Shown here piece by piece: positions 1-11,591 of a DNA stretch of 64,000 nt. The notes below the pieces were generated by a model, which was not told the DNA's origin, searched no databases, and worked only from the letters and a program-made list of their open reading frames with translations. This DNA is from Streptosporangium album (GTDB taxonomy: Bacteria; Actinomycetota; Actinomycetes; Streptosporangiales; Streptosporangiaceae): contig NZ_JACHJU010000001.1 of the NCBI RefSeq assembly GCF_014203795.1, positions 2,666,001 through 2,730,000 of the forward strand. Direction: 5' to 3'. The translations under genes were made by a program, and so were the position numbers. Position 1 is the stretch's first letter. Each line of letters opens with the position of its first letter.

Positions 1-368
1 TGAGGACGGCGGGCGTAGACGTCGATGAGGCGGGCGAGCTTGGACAGGCCGGTGACCTGACCCTTCTCGTTCGGGATGTAGCCGACGTGGGCGACACCGT
101 GGAACGGCACCAGGTGATGCTCACAGGTGGAGTAGACCTCGATGTCGCGGACGAGCACCATCTCGTCGTGATCGACGTCGAAGACCGTGGTCAGCACGTC
201 TTCCGGGGTCTGCCCCAGCCCGGCGAACTGCTCCGCGTAGGCGCGGGCGACGCGGGCCGGGGTTTCCTGCAGGCCGTCCCGGTCCGGATCCTCACCGATC
301 GCGATCAGGATCTCGCGAACGGCCTTCTCGATCCGGGCCGAGTCGACCTCTAACGGCTTCACACTCAC
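1..368 (-). CDS. folE: GTP cyclohydrolase I, 3' part beyond the window
   Basis: Converts GTP to 7,8-dihydroneopterin triphosphate, the first step of folate/pterin synthesis, in the cytoplasm. Read on the minus strand the protein begins [20 protein letters not shown] and contains the family signatures [12 protein letters not shown] and [20 protein letters not shown], in which the Cys and His residues are zinc ligands. About 122 codons are visible; the family is usually about 190-200 residues, so the C-terminus lies off the left edge. The GTG at 366-368 lies two bases after the ftsH stop, with a GGGACGG-like ribosome binding site inside the end of ftsH, so it is likely co-transcribed with and downstream of ftsH, a common actinobacterial arrangement. 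Confidence 0.95.
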   Translation of the reverse strand, partial: MSVKPLEVDSARIEKAVREILIAIGEDPDRDGLQETPARVARAYAEQFAGLGQTPEDVLTTVFDVDHDEMVLVRDIEVYSTCEHHLVPFHGVAHVGYIPNEKGQVTGLSKLARLIDVYARRP

Positions 369-370
369 GC

Positions 371-2341
<1,971 letters not shown>

Positions 2342-2623
2342 CCGATGCGGAACCCCGGCGGGCCCGTCCCTTCCTGACCAAGGCCTGGCACCCCGGGCGA
2401 ACCCGGGGTTCGCGGTATCCCTAACCGCTCCAACTGACTCCCCAGAGATTCCCCTGAAGGTCATCTCTTTGGAGTCCGAAGGTACACCGGCGTGCCGTGC
2501 AGAGTAACTGCCCGGGCGTTACCGGCTTTGCCCTACCAACGTACGTCAAGTAGGCCGGTGTTCCCTGCCGCTATGAGCAATGTCGCCTCCTGCGGACGGC
2601 AGGCTTCGCGCAGGGCGTACTTT
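2342..2623. promoter_or_regulatory. hpt-ftsH intergenic region, probable ftsH promoter
   Basis: About 280 bases between the hpt stop and the preferred ftsH start. It contains no gene I can support on either strand. Because the ftsH frame runs open to 2464, the upstream leader is untranslated DNA or an N-terminal extension I consider unlikely. ftsH transcription could begin here instead of only reading through from hpt; I see no clear -10/-35 pair. Confidence 0.35.
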
Positions 2624-3166
2624 TCAGCCCGCTCCATACACGTGCGGGGCGAGGGTGCCGATGAAAGGAAGGTTGCGGTATCGCTCTGCGTAGTCGAGGC
2701 CGTAACCGATGACGAACTCGTTCGGGATGTCGAAACCGATGTACTTCACATCGATCGGCACCTTGACCGCGTCCGGCTTGCGCAGCGCGGCGCAGATCTC
2801 CACCGAGGCCGGATTCCGCGACTTCAGGTTGTGGACCAGCCACGACAGGGTCAGACCGGAGTCGATGATGTCCTCGACGACCAGCACGTGGCGGCCGGCG
2901 ATGTCGGTGTCCAGGTCCTTCAGAACGCGCACGACACCCGAGGACTTGGTGCCCGCGCCGTAGGACGAGACAGCCATCCAGTCCATCTGAACCGGCACGT
3001 GCAGCGCCCTGGCCAGGTCGGCCATGACCATGACCGCCCCCTTGAGGACCCCCACGATCAGCAGGTCCTTGCCCGCGTAATCCTCATCGATCCGGCTCGC
3101 GATCTCCTTGATCTTGGCCTGGAGCTCTTCCTCCGGGATGAGGACCTTCGAGAGGTCCTTGCCCAT
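2624..3166 (-). CDS. hpt: Hypoxanthine phosphoribosyltransferase
   Basis: Purine salvage enzyme that transfers the phosphoribosyl group of PRPP to hypoxanthine or guanine. The 180-residue protein starting MGKDLSKVLI carries the PRPP-binding loop VLVVEDIIDSGLTLSWL and the C-terminal segment YIGFDIPNEFVIGYGLDYAE typical of HGPRTases. The frame is open 122 codons further upstream, but that part overlaps tilS in another frame and is Arg/Gly-rich, so ATG 3166 is chosen; a GTG 15 bases upstream (3181) is the alternative. It lies 26 bases after the tilS stop, in the standard tilS-hpt-ftsH order. Confidence 0.95.
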   Translation of the reverse strand: MGKDLSKVLIPEEELQAKIKEIASRIDEDYAGKDLLIVGVLKGAVMVMADLARALHVPVQMDWMAVSSYGAGTKSSGVVRVLKDLDTDIAGRHVLVVEDIIDSGLTLSWLVHNLKSRNPASVEICAALRKPDAVKVPIDVKYIGFDIPNEFVIGYGLDYAERYRNLPFIGTLAPHVYGAG

Positions 3167-3192
3167 GTCGGCTGCGTCCACCTGGGATTTCC

Positions 3193-4215
3193 TTACGAGA
3201 CGGGGCTGACTGACTGTCTGGCGAGTATCAGGGTGCCATACCGGCGGACCGCCCCAACCCCCCCGGGGACCTCCACCCGCCGCTGGCCGTGCCAGTCGGT
3301 GACCAGCCGGTCCACCTGGAGAATGTGTGACGCGGCGAGCGTGCCCGGCGGGGCTCCGGCCTCGATCGCCGCCCGCCGCAGCACCCGCCGCCGTACCGCG
3401 GCGGGCAGGTTCTCCAGCTCCGCCACCGCCACCGCCACCGCCCCGATATCGCTTAAAGCTGAATCGGCGACGACCGCCCGCGCGTAGACGGCACCGGCCC
3501 AGCCGTCGAGGGCGTCGGCGTCGTCCCGGCACAGGGCCGCGGTCCGGGCGAGCGCCTCGGCGACCCCGGGACCGAGCTCGTCCTCAAGGGCGGGCAGCAG
3601 CCGATCACGGACCCGGACACGGGTGTACCGGGGGTCGAGGTTGTGCGGGTCGTCCCACGGGGAGAGCCCGAGGGCCGCGCAGGCCGCCACGGTCGTCCTG
3701 CGGCCGAGCTCCAGCAGCGGGCGACGGTAGAGGCCCGCCCGCGCGGGCATCCCCGCCAGCGACCGCGTCCCGCTCCCCCGGGCCAGCCGGAGCAGCACGG
3801 TCTCGGCCTGGTCGTCCCTGGTGTGGCCGAGAAGCACGGCCGCCGCCCCGAGCCTGCCGGCGGCCTCCGACAGCGCTGCGTACCGTGCCTGCCTGGCCGC
3901 CGCCTCAGGTCCGCCGGAGGTCCCCACGGAGACGCTCAGCGGCTCGGCGGGGTCGAGCCCGAGGGCGGGCGCGAGTCCCACGACCTCGGCGGCCTGGCCG
4001 GCGGAGCCCGGCTGGAGACCGTGGTCGACCGTCAGCAGGCCGGCGCGGAGCCCGGCGCGGGGCGCCACGAACCCCAGCGCGGCCGCGAGTGCCAGGGAGT
4101 CGGCACCGCCGCTGCAGGCGACCAGCACGAGGGCGCCGGACTTCACATCGTCCAGGGCGTGCCGTACGGCCCGGCGGACATCGGCGACGGCGGGAGGCGG
4201 ACCCATGCCCGCCAT
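3193..4215 (-). CDS. tilS: tRNA(Ile)-lysidine synthetase
   Basis: Adds lysine to C34 of tRNA-Ile(CAU), changing both its amino-acid identity and its codon specificity; essential in most bacteria. The 340-residue protein has the PP-loop ATP pyrophosphatase signature SGGADS at residues 35-40 and the downstream [17 protein letters not shown] block characteristic of TilS. The length is that of the short actinobacterial form, with no long C-terminal domain. It lies between the DUF2342 metallopeptidase (15 bases upstream) and hpt (26 bases downstream), so all three are probably one transcript. Confidence 0.94.
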   Translation of the reverse strand: MAGMGPPPAVADVRRAVRHALDDVKSGALVLVACSGGADSLALAAALGFVAPRAGLRAGLLTVDHGLQPGSAGQAAEVVGLAPALGLDPAEPLSVSVGTSGGPEAAARQARYAALSEAAGRLGAAAVLLGHTRDDQAETVLLRLARGSGTRSLAGMPARAGLYRRPLLELGRRTTVAACAALGLSPWDDPHNLDPRYTRVRVRDRLLPALEDELGPGVAEALARTAALCRDDADALDGWAGAVYARAVVADSALSDIGAVAVAVAELENLPAAVRRRVLRRAAIEAGAPPGTLAASHILQVDRLVTDWHGQRRVEVPGGVGAVRRYGTLILARQSVSPVS

Positions 4216-4230
4216 TGTCCCGCCTCCGCC

Positions 4231-5370
4231 TCAGCCCGTGGTGCCGCCGGCCTCGGTCGCGCTGCCGGCCGCATCGCCGGTCGGGGCCGTGGGAAGGGCC
4301 GGGCCGCCGATCACCCTGCCGATCCAGCGGTCGGGATGGCTGATCTCGTCCTGGATGGGGAGCGTCTCGGGAGAGGCCCAGACCTTGTTGAAGCCGTCCA
4401 TGCCCACGCGGTCGACGACGGTGCGGACGAAGGCGGATCCCTCGGCGTACTGCTTCATCTTGAGGTCGAGGCCGAGCAGCTTGCGGACCGTGCGGTCGAG
4501 GCGGGATCCCCCCTCCCTGCGGTGGTGGAACTTGGCCCGGATGTCGGCGACCGAGGGGACCACCGAGGGGCCGACCGCGTCCATGACGTAGTCGCCGTGG
4601 CCCTCGACCAGGGTCATCACCGCGGTGATCCGGTCTAGGATCTCCCTCTGCTCGGGGGTCTGAATCGCGTCGATCAGGTTGCCCTCGCCGCCCCGGACGG
4701 CGTCGGCGACCGCGTCGGCGGCCGAACGGAGCCGGTCCAGCAGCACCGGCAGGTCCATGTCGGAGGCGAGCAGGAACTCGGTCATCTGGGAGCGGACGTA
4801 GTCGCGCAGCCAGGGGACTCCGGTGAACTGCACACGGTGGGTCTCCTCGTGCAGGCAGACCCAGAGGCGGAAGTCACGCGGATGGACGTTGAGCTCCTGC
4901 TCCGCGTGCACGATGTTGGGCGCGACCAGGGTGAGACGGCCGACGGCCGCCTGGCCCGTGGGATCGGGCGGCAGGAACAGCTCATACTGCCCGAGGACGC
5001 GGGAGGCGAGGAAGGCCAGCACCGCGCCGACCTCGACCCCGGTGATGCGTGCGCCCACCGCGGACACGATCGCCGGCGCCTGGTCCCTGCGCGCGGCCAT
5101 CCGCTCGGTCAGCGGCTCCAGGACCACCCGGAAGCCCTCGATGTTGGCCTTGATCCAGCCGGGCCGGTCGACGATGGTGGCGGGCTCCGGCGCGGTATCG
5201 GTGTCGATCCGGGTGAACTCGCGGACATGCCCTTCGGCCTCGCGGGAGAGCTGTCGCAATTCTGCGACCGCCTGCCGGGCCTCCTCTCGGCTCACTTGCG
5301 GTCCGGGGCGCACCAGGCGCGTTCCGGTCGTTACGGCGAGATCCCAGTCGATCACCTGCATACCGTCCAC
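4231..5370 (-). CDS. Zinc-dependent metallopeptidase, DUF2342 family
   Basis: Belongs to the actinobacterial DUF2342 family, annotated as zinc-dependent metalloprotease or as F420-biosynthesis-associated protein; its physiological substrate is not known to me. Counting from the internal ATG at 5361 the protein is 376 residues with the metal-binding motif HEETH at 171-175, preceded by NVHPRDFRLWVCL. The GTG at 5370 has a properly spaced AAGGAGAG-type ribosome binding site, so I take it as the start (three extra residues); ATG 5361 is the alternative. It sits between dacB and tilS on the same strand, with only short gaps. Confidence 0.88.
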   Translation of the reverse strand: MDGMQVIDWDLAVTTGTRLVRPGPQVSREEARQAVAELRQLSREAEGHVREFTRIDTDTAPEPATIVDRPGWIKANIEGFRVVLEPLTERMAARRDQAPAIVSAVGARITGVEVGAVLAFLASRVLGQYELFLPPDPTGQAAVGRLTLVAPNIVHAEQELNVHPRDFRLWVCLHEETHRVQFTGVPWLRDYVRSQMTEFLLASDMDLPVLLDRLRSAADAVADAVRGGEGNLIDAIQTPEQREILDRITAVMTLVEGHGDYVMDAVGPSVVPSVADIRAKFHHRREGGSRLDRTVRKLLGLDLKMKQYAEGSAFVRTVVDRVGMDGFNKVWASPETLPIQDEISHPDRWIGRVIGGPALPTAPTGDAAGSATEAGGTTG

Positions 5371-5413
5371 CGTACGTGCTCTCCTTCCGAGTCGCGCGCT
5401 CCGAGCGCGCTGA

Positions 5414-6796
5414 TCAACTCGCGGCGACGGCGGCGGCGAGCCTGTCGAGGGCCGCCTCCGCCTTCCCCCAGCCAGGTGGGACGTCATCGGCCATGAAGGC
5501 GAACGTCACCAGCCGGCCGTCCCTCGTGGTCGTCATGCCGGCCAGCGTGCTGACCCCGTTGAGGGTGCCGGTCTTGGCGCGGATCAGGCCGTGGACCGCG
5601 TCGTTCTTGCCGAACCGGTGACCGAGGGTGCCGGTGAACCCGGCGATGGGCATGCCGGTGACGATCGGGTGCAGGCGGGGGTTCGCCGGGGAGGCCGCCA
5701 CCGCCAGCAGGCGGGCCAGGCCCGCAGGGGCGATGCGGTTCTTGGGCGACAGGCCGCTGCCGTCGAAGACCTGCACGCCCTGGGCCGCCTTCAGCCGCGT
5801 CAGCACCTGGCGGACGGCCGCGGCCGCTCCCTCGAAGGAGGCGGGCCTGCCCTCCTTGATGGCCACCTGCCTGGCCAGGGCCTCCGCCATGTCGTTGTCG
5901 CTCAGTGTCAGCGTCCGCTCGGCCAGGGCGTAGACGGGCGCGGATTCGACCCGGGCGATCTCCTGGGCGGTGGCGGGCGCCTTGGACCGGCCGCCGGACT
6001 TGGAGACCGTGACGCCGTACTTCGACAGCAGCGAGACGAAGGCGGTGTACGCGGCGCGGGAGGGGTCGGAGACCCGCTGGCGGCTGCCGGGGGCGACCCT
6101 GCCCTCGTCGACCATGAGCGCCGTGACGGGGGCGGCCTCGCCGTCGGGCACATAGTTGGGCTTCCACGTGGGGGCGATGGACGGCCCGGTGTAGAGGCCG
6201 TCGTCGTAGGACACCGTGACCTTGGTGGTCCCCGCGGCCTTCAGTGCCCTGGCCGTCCGCAGGGCGAGGGAGGCGAGCGAGGCCGGCTGGGGGTAGACGG
6301 GGACCGCGGGCGGCCTGCGGGCCGTCAGGGTGGGGTCACCCCCGCCGACCAGGACGATCGAGCCGGGGGCGGCCCCCCGGACCACGCGGGTGCGGAGCCG
6401 GGCGTCCGGCCCCAGAGAGGCGAGCGAGGCGACCGTGGTGGCGAGTTTCGTGGTGGAGGCCGGGGTGATGCCGTCGTCCGCGCCGCTGCCGAACAGCATG
6501 GCGCCGGTCTCCACGTCGAGGACCGCGGCGCCGACGTGCCCGCCCAGCGCGGGGTCCCCCAACGCCTCGGTGAGCCTCCCCGCCAAAGTACCCTTGGCGG
6601 GGAGAGGTCCGTTTCCCCCTGCGACCAGCACCGGACCCGCGGTGACGACCGGGACGGGAGGCGGCTTCGCGGGAGTGGCCGATCCGGGCGCCTTCTCGAC
6701 CAGCAGATCGCTGGTAAGGAGGTGGGCCCCGGCCGCGACGACGAAAAGTTGCAGCAAGACGAGAGTGACCAAGGCCACCCACCGCTCGCGCAGCAT
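5414..6796 (-). CDS. dacB: D-alanyl-D-alanine carboxypeptidase/endopeptidase (PBP4, peptidase S13)
   Basis: Low-molecular-mass penicillin-binding protein that trims peptidoglycan stem peptides outside the cytoplasmic membrane. It has 460 residues: an N-terminal signal or anchor segment (about 6-27), a Pro-rich linker, then the S13 catalytic domain with the three penicillin-binding motifs in order: STTK at 114-117, SDN within TLSDNDMAEAL, and KTG within RAKTGTLNGVST. Length and motif order are those of intact PBP4 proteins. It is transcribed away from ppa; the 104 bases between them should hold both promoters. Confidence 0.94.
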   Translation of the reverse strand: MLRERWVALVTLVLLQLFVVAAGAHLLTSDLLVEKAPGSATPAKPPPVPVVTAGPVLVAGGNGPLPAKGTLAGRLTEALGDPALGGHVGAAVLDVETGAMLFGSGADDGITPASTTKLATTVASLASLGPDARLRTRVVRGAAPGSIVLVGGGDPTLTARRPPAVPVYPQPASLASLALRTARALKAAGTTKVTVSYDDGLYTGPSIAPTWKPNYVPDGEAAPVTALMVDEGRVAPGSRQRVSDPSRAAYTAFVSLLSKYGVTVSKSGGRSKAPATAQEIARVESAPVYALAERTLTLSDNDMAEALARQVAIKEGRPASFEGAAAAVRQVLTRLKAAQGVQVFDGSGLSPKNRIAPAGLARLLAVAASPANPRLHPIVTGMPIAGFTGTLGHRFGKNDAVHGLIRAKTGTLNGVSTLAGMTTTRDGRLVTFAFMADDVPPGWGKAEAALDRLAAAVAAS

Positions 6797-6900
6797 GACG
6801 TCGCCGACCTCTCATCAATAGGTATTCAACAGGTATTAGCGCTTACGAGACACTAATGCCCAGCCGGGGGTGCCCGGAGGGCTTGAGCGGAGGAACAGCG

Positions 6901-7389
6901 GTGGAGTTCGACGTTCTCGTTGAGATTCCCAAGGGGCAACGGAACAAGTATGAGGTGGACCACGAGAGCGGGCGGATCAGGCTCGACCGGATGCTCTTCA
7001 CCTCCACGCAGTACCCCGCCGACTACGGCTTCATCGAGAACACCCTCGGTGAGGACGGCGACCCCCTCGACGCCCTGGTGCTGCTCCAGGAGCCGACCTT
7101 CCCCGGCTGCCTGATCAAGTGTCGCGCCGTCGGCATGTTCCGCATGACCGACGAGAAGGGCGGCGACGACAAGGTCCTGTGCGTCCCCGCCACGGACCCC
7201 CGGATGGAGCACATCCGCGACATCCACCACGTGCCGGAGTTCGACCGCCTGGAGATCCAGCACTTCTTCGAGGTCTACAAGGACCTGGAGCCCGGCAAGT
7301 CCGTCGAGGGCGCCAACTGGGTGGGCCGGGTCGAGGCCGAGGAGGAGATCGTCCGCTCCGGCGAGCGTGCCAAGGAACACGAGCACTGA
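6901..7389 (+). CDS. ppa: Inorganic pyrophosphatase, family I
   Basis: Hydrolyses pyrophosphate to phosphate in the cytoplasm, pulling biosynthetic reactions forward. With the GTG start at 6901 the protein has 162 residues ([18 protein letters not shown]), the usual size for actinobacterial family I enzymes, and shows the active-site run [10 protein letters not shown] with its metal-binding aspartates. GTG 6901 is favoured over the in-frame ATG at 6856 because GGAGG lies seven bases before it and the protein then begins at the conserved position. It is divergent from dacB and convergent with the NlpC/P60 gene, whose stop is four bases away. Confidence 0.95.
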   Translation: MEFDVLVEIPKGQRNKYEVDHESGRIRLDRMLFTSTQYPADYGFIENTLGEDGDPLDALVLLQEPTFPGCLIKCRAVGMFRMTDEKGGDDKVLCVPATDPRMEHIRDIHHVPEFDRLEIQHFFEVYKDLEPGKSVEGANWVGRVEAEEEIVRSGERAKEHEH

Positions 7390-7392
7390 GCA

Positions 7393-8694
7393 TCACACCG
7401 GACGGGTCGCGCCGACGAGGTCTCCGCGCCATATCGGCGCGACCCGCACCACGTCCCCGGTCTGCGGGGCGTGCACCATCAGACCCCTGCCGATGTAGAT
7501 CCCCACGTGGGAGATGTCACCCGGGCTTCGGGCTCCCGTGCCGAAGAACAGCAGGTCGCCGCGGCGGAGCCGGGTGATCTGCACATGCTGCCCGGAGGTC
7601 CACTGGGTGCCCGTCCAGTGGTCGATCCTGACCCCGGCCCGGGCCCACGCCTGCATGGTCAGACCCGAACAGTCGTAGCCGAGTGGGCCGGTGGCCGCCC
7701 ACACGTAGGGCTTGTCGAGCTGGGTGAGCGCCCAGTCGGCGGCGATGTCGCCCCGGGCGGCCTGCCAGGTCGCGTGGAGCGGCCGGACCGATCCGGTCTC
7801 CCCGCGCGCCGCCACGAATCTGGCTCTCTTCCTCGCGACCGCCGCGCTCCGCCGCTTCCCCAGCCGGGCGCGCTGACGGGCGGCCTTGGACCACTTGCGT
7901 ACGGCCTGCCGCCTGGCGACGATCCGGTCGGCGGTGCTCGTGTCCGCCCTCGTCTGCCTTTTCAGCCGCGCCTTCTCCGCCACGATCCGCTCGATCTCCG
8001 CGGTCTGCCCCGCCACGGCCTCCTCGGCCGCCTTCCTGGCCGCGGCCGCCCGTTCCACCGCTTCCCGCTGCGCGCCGTAGGCGATCTCCGCCTGGAGCAG
8101 CCGGGCCTGGAGGTCGCTCACCGCGCTCTGGGCGCTCACCGAGGCGGCCTGCGGGGGGACGACGCCCACCGCCGTCTGGACGGGGCTCATGGCCGCCTCT
8201 CCGCTTTCCTGGAAGGGGGTCACGGCCATCTCGCCGTCCTGGAGGGAGGCGGTACCGGCGGCCTGGACCGGGATCACGGACGCCCTGTCGCCCGGCTGGA
8301 ACGGGATCGCGGCGATGCCTCCGCCCTGGACGGGGAGTGTCACCGCCTGGCGGGCCCCCGCGGCTCCGGCGGCGACGATCGGATCTCTCGCCTTCCGGAG
8401 GAGCTCTTCGGCCCGGGCCGCCTTGATCCGCTCGCGGTTGTACACCTCGACCAGCTTCCTGGCCTCGCCGGACAGTCGCCCGAGTGTGGTCCGCGCCCTC
8501 ACCAGGAGGGCTCTGGTCTCGCCCAACTGTTTACTCCGTTCGACGGCCTTTGACCGGGCTCTGGCGACCTCCTCACGCGAGGGGCCCAGCCGGTCCCGCA
8601 TGGCGACGGCAGGGACGGCCACTCCGGTGACCAGGCAGCAGACCAGACCCGCGACCACCACGCCGGTGCGACCGCATCTTTCAACGGACTGCAT
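7393..8694 (-). CDS. Secreted NlpC/P60 peptidoglycan endopeptidase with coiled-coil region
   Basis: Secreted cysteine endopeptidase that cuts peptidoglycan stem peptides, RipA-like in layout. It has 433 residues: a signal peptide (about 1-32, ending VPAVAM), an alpha-helical coiled-coil region, a low-complexity segment, a second Ala/Arg-rich helical region, and the NlpC/P60 domain at about 310-433. Catalytic Cys in YDCSGLT, His in ISHVGIYIG and the third polar residue in HAPQTGD are present. Between the helices are five or more short degenerate repeats (PVQ, IPFQ, IPVQ, TPFQ, SPVQ) spaced 10-18 residues apart. It is convergent with ppa and likely has its own promoter to the right. Confidence 0.9.
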   Translation of the reverse strand: MQSVERCGRTGVVVAGLVCCLVTGVAVPAVAMRDRLGPSREEVARARSKAVERSKQLGETRALLVRARTTLGRLSGEARKLVEVYNRERIKAARAEELLRKARDPIVAAGAAGARQAVTLPVQGGGIAAIPFQPGDRASVIPVQAAGTASLQDGEMAVTPFQESGEAAMSPVQTAVGVVPPQAASVSAQSAVSDLQARLLQAEIAYGAQREAVERAAAARKAAEEAVAGQTAEIERIVAEKARLKRQTRADTSTADRIVARRQAVRKWSKAARQRARLGKRRSAAVARKRARFVAARGETGSVRPLHATWQAARGDIAADWALTQLDKPYVWAATGPLGYDCSGLTMQAWARAGVRIDHWTGTQWTSGQHVQITRLRRGDLLFFGTGARSPGDISHVGIYIGRGLMVHAPQTGDVVRVAPIWRGDLVGATRPV

Positions 8695-9116
8695 TCCTTT
8701 ACCTCCTGAAACACCACATGTCGTTACATGTCATTCCGTGACGAGTGATCTAACTCAGGATTCCCGTTAGTCACTCTTCGCACACATGTAACTCACATAA
8801 CGTGATCAATACAGGTGGGGGCGCTTTTCGGTCATGTCTCCGGTTCTGGCTGGAGCTGGCCGGGTAACTCCCTGACAACGCGGTCGCCGGCATCGGTCAC
8901 GGACCGTGACGGATGCTCGGTCGAACGGAGCCCCGGCGCGCCGGGCGGCATCCCGTCAAGGCTTCGGCCAAGAGGGATCCCCTGCCGGGCGGAGACGGTG
9001 ACCGCGATGGAGGGGGCGGCCGGTCGCCCTCCGATGACGGGCACGGCCGGCCCGCCGTACGGAACGGATCGGGGCACGGTGACGACGCCTCCGTACGGCA
9101 TGCGCGGGAGGCACGG
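8695..9116. other. Intergenic region without a supported gene
   Basis: 422 bases between the NlpC/P60 start and the end of the lipoprotein gene. Several frames are open but none has family resemblance or a good ribosome binding site. The 80 bases next to the NlpC/P60 start are relatively AT-rich and contain repeated ACATG / GTTACATGT motifs, suitable for its promoter. Confidence 0.4.
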
Positions 9117-9917
9117 TTACGGCCGGACGTCACCGGCCGCGACGGTCTGGCCCCCCCGGTCCTTGGCGAACGGAGGGGTGGTCGGCTTGACCGTACGCGG
9201 CTGGACGACGCCTCCCATGGCCAGTTCCTCGTAGGGGCGGCTGCTCGATCCCCAGGTGCGTGCGACCAGATCGGCCTTGGCGATCTTCTTGGTGTCCGGG
9301 ACGCTCTCGATGTTCATGATGAAGCGGCGTTTGTCACCCACCCGGACGTCGTCCACGAACGTGCTACCGCCGCCGAGCAGCTTGCCGCTCTTGTCCCGCA
9401 GGAGTGCGGTGACCGCGAGGCTGCTGGCCGGCAGCCGGTACGGCGTGCCGACGTATCCGGTGATCAGGTAGCTGTCGGTCTTACGCTCGGTCAGCACGTC
9501 CGAGATGGGGAACGACGTGAAGGCCGAGACGATCCGGCCCGCCAGGCGCCACTCGGCCGGGCGGTACTGGATGCTCACCTTGGCCGGCTTCTCGGTGGCG
9601 ATCACCTGGCCGGTGAAGGAGAGTGATCCGGCGGGCGGCACGGCGTCCAGTGGCTGTTCCAGCCGGACGACCTCCTTGCCCCCGGCGTCCTTGGCGGTCA
9701 CCGTGGCCACCACGTGCTCACCGAAGTGCCACGGGTTGCTGTTGGACAGCACCCCCGCCCAGTTCACCACATATCCGTCATCTCCCTTGAGAATGGAGGA
9801 TGCCTCCTCCACAACCGAGAGCGGCTTGAGCGCGGCGACCCGCTCCTGCTCGGGGCTGGAGCATCCAGCGAGGAGGACCAGGGCGAGGACGCCGACGATT
9901 CGGGTGCTGTACGTCAC
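9117..9917 (-). CDS. Lipoprotein of unknown function
   Basis: A 266-residue protein with a clear lipoprotein signal: hydrophobic segment VGVLALVLLAGCSS with lipobox LLAGC, so it should be anchored by Cys19 to the outer face of the membrane. The mature part has two beta-rich stretches (about 55-115 and 130-225) with alternating hydrophobic residues that recall FxLYD-type or Ig-like extracytoplasmic domains, and a Pro/Thr-rich C-terminal tail. I do not recognise a specific family. It lies just downstream of the ABC-F gene on the same strand with a 63-base gap; co-transcription is possible but not shown. Confidence 0.75.
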   Translation of the reverse strand: MTYSTRIVGVLALVLLAGCSSPEQERVAALKPLSVVEEASSILKGDDGYVVNWAGVLSNSNPWHFGEHVVATVTAKDAGGKEVVRLEQPLDAVPPAGSLSFTGQVIATEKPAKVSIQYRPAEWRLAGRIVSAFTSFPISDVLTERKTDSYLITGYVGTPYRLPASSLAVTALLRDKSGKLLGGGSTFVDDVRVGDKRRFIMNIESVPDTKKIAKADLVARTWGSSSRPYEELAMGGVVQPRTVKPTTPPFAKDRGGQTVAAGDVRP

Positions 9918-9980
9918 CTAGTGGTGATAACCCGGGAACGCGCCCCTCTCCAGCGGACACGCCCAGGTCGGGCGGACTCT

Positions 9981-11591
9981 TTAACGCGGACGGACCACCC
10001 TGGTCTCATCCCAGACCGGTTCGGGCGATTCGTATACTTTTCCATCCGCGCCGAAGACGAGATAGCGGTCGAAGTCGTCGGCGAACCAGCGGTCGTGGGT
10101 GACCGCGACCACGGTGCCGTCGAAGGCGTTGAGCCCCTCCTGCAGCGCTTCGGCGCTGGCCAGGTCGAGGTTGTCGGTCGGCTCGTCCAGCAGGAGCAGC
10201 GTGGTGCCGGACAGTTCGAGCAGCAGGATCTGCAGCCTCGCCTGCTGCCCACCCGACAGCGTCTCGAACCGCTGCTCGGCGATGGTCCCGGCCAGCTCGT
10301 AGCGGGACAGCACCTTCATCGCCTCGTTCTTCAGCCGGGCGTGCTCGGTCATGACGATCTCGCAGGGCGTCCGGCCGACGAGCTCGGGGCGGGCGTGGGT
10401 CTGCGCGAAGTGGCCGGGGACGACCCGGGAACCGAGCCTGGACACGCCGGTGTGCCGGACGTCCTCCCCGGCGACGAGACGCAGGAAGTGTGACTTGCCG
10501 GAGCCGTTGGAGCCCAGCACCGCGACCCGCTCGCCGTACCAGACCTCCAGGTCGAACGGCTTCATGAGGCCGGTGAGCTCCAGCCCCTCGCAGATCACCG
10601 CCCGCTTGGCGGTCCGGCCGCCCTTGAGCCTCATGTTGATGAACTGCTCCTTGGGCGCCGCCTCCGGCGGCCCGGCCTCCTCGAACCTGCGCAGCCTGGT
10701 CTGGGCCGAGTGGTAGGCGGCGGCCATGGTGTCCATGTACTTGGCCTTCTGCTTGAGCATGAGGACCAGACGTTTGATCTTGGCGTGCTCCTCGTCCCAG
10801 CGTTTCTTCAGCTCGTCGAGGCGCTCGTTGCGGTCCCTGCGGGCCTGGGCGTAGGTGGTGAACCCCCCGCCGTGGATCCAGACGTTGCCGGACTCGACGG
10901 TGACGATCCGGTCGGCCGCGTTGGCCAGGAGCTGCCGGTCGTGACTGACCAGCACCACCGTCTTGGGCGTCTCCCGCAGGACCTGCTCCAACCAGAGCTT
11001 GCCCGGCACGTCCAGATAGTTGTCCGGCTCGTCCAGCAGCAGCGTCTGGTCCGGCCCCCGCAGCAGCGCCTCCAGCACCAGCCGCTTCTGCTCACCGCCC
11101 GACAGCGTGGTGACCTCACGGTATTTGCAGTCGTCGTACGGCATGCCGAGCGCGGCCATCGTGCAGGTGTCCCAGAGCACCTCGATGTCGTAGCCGCCCG
11201 CGTCGGAGTAGTCGGTGATGGCCTGCGCGTAGCGCATCTGGGCTCTCTCGTCCTCGCGCTCCATCATCACGAGCTCGGCGGCGTCGAGTCGCTCGGCCGC
11301 CTGCCGTACGCGCTGCGGGGCGACGCTGACCAGCAGGTCGTGCACCGTCCGGCCGTCACGGATGCTCCCGATGAACTGGCGCATGACCCCCAGGCCGCCG
11401 GAGCTGGCGACGCTCCCGTCGACCGGCTGCAGATCCCCCGCGATCAGCCGCATCAACGTCGTCTTGCCCGCTCCGTTGGGCCCGACGAGCGCGGCCTTGA
11501 CCCCCTCGCCGATCCGGAAGGACACGTCGTCCAGCAACGGCCGCCCATCCGGCAGTACATATGTCAGATGCCCGACCTCAACGTGCGCCAC
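9981..11591 (-). CDS. ABC-F family ATPase (ribosome-associated)
   Basis: Soluble protein with two ABC domains and no membrane segments; ABC-F proteins act on the ribosome, as translation factors or antibiotic-resistance factors. With the GTG at 11591 it has 536 residues starting MAHVEVGHLTYVLPDG. The first domain has Walker A GPNGAGKTT, signature LSGGEQKRLVLEALL and Walker B LLLDEPDNYLD; the second has GSNGSGKS, LSGGQQARLQ and LLLDEPTDNLD; a charged Lys/Arg-rich linker (ABC-F signature region) joins them. The start is preceded by GGAGGGG. The frame is open to 11783, but that part is leader and transposase debris. Its promoter and first codons are the template for the repeats found to the right. 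Resistance function is not inferable from sequence alone. Confidence 0.93.
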   Translation of the reverse strand: MAHVEVGHLTYVLPDGRPLLDDVSFRIGEGVKAALVGPNGAGKTTLMRLIAGDLQPVDGSVASSGGLGVMRQFIGSIRDGRTVHDLLVSVAPQRVRQAAERLDAAELVMMEREDERAQMRYAQAITDYSDAGGYDIEVLWDTCTMAALGMPYDDCKYREVTTLSGGEQKRLVLEALLRGPDQTLLLDEPDNYLDVPGKLWLEQVLRETPKTVVLVSHDRQLLANAADRIVTVESGNVWIHGGGFTTYAQARRDRNERLDELKKRWDEEHAKIKRLVLMLKQKAKYMDTMAAAYHSAQTRLRRFEEAGPPEAAPKEQFINMRLKGGRTAKRAVICEGLELTGLMKPFDLEVWYGERVAVLGSNGSGKSHFLRLVAGEDVRHTGVSRLGSRVVPGHFAQTHARPELVGRTPCEIVMTEHARLKNEAMKVLSRYELAGTIAEQRFETLSGGQQARLQILLLELSGTTLLLLDEPTDNLDLASAEALQEGLNAFDGTVVAVTHDRWFADDFDRYLVFGADGKVYESPEPVWDETRVVRPR

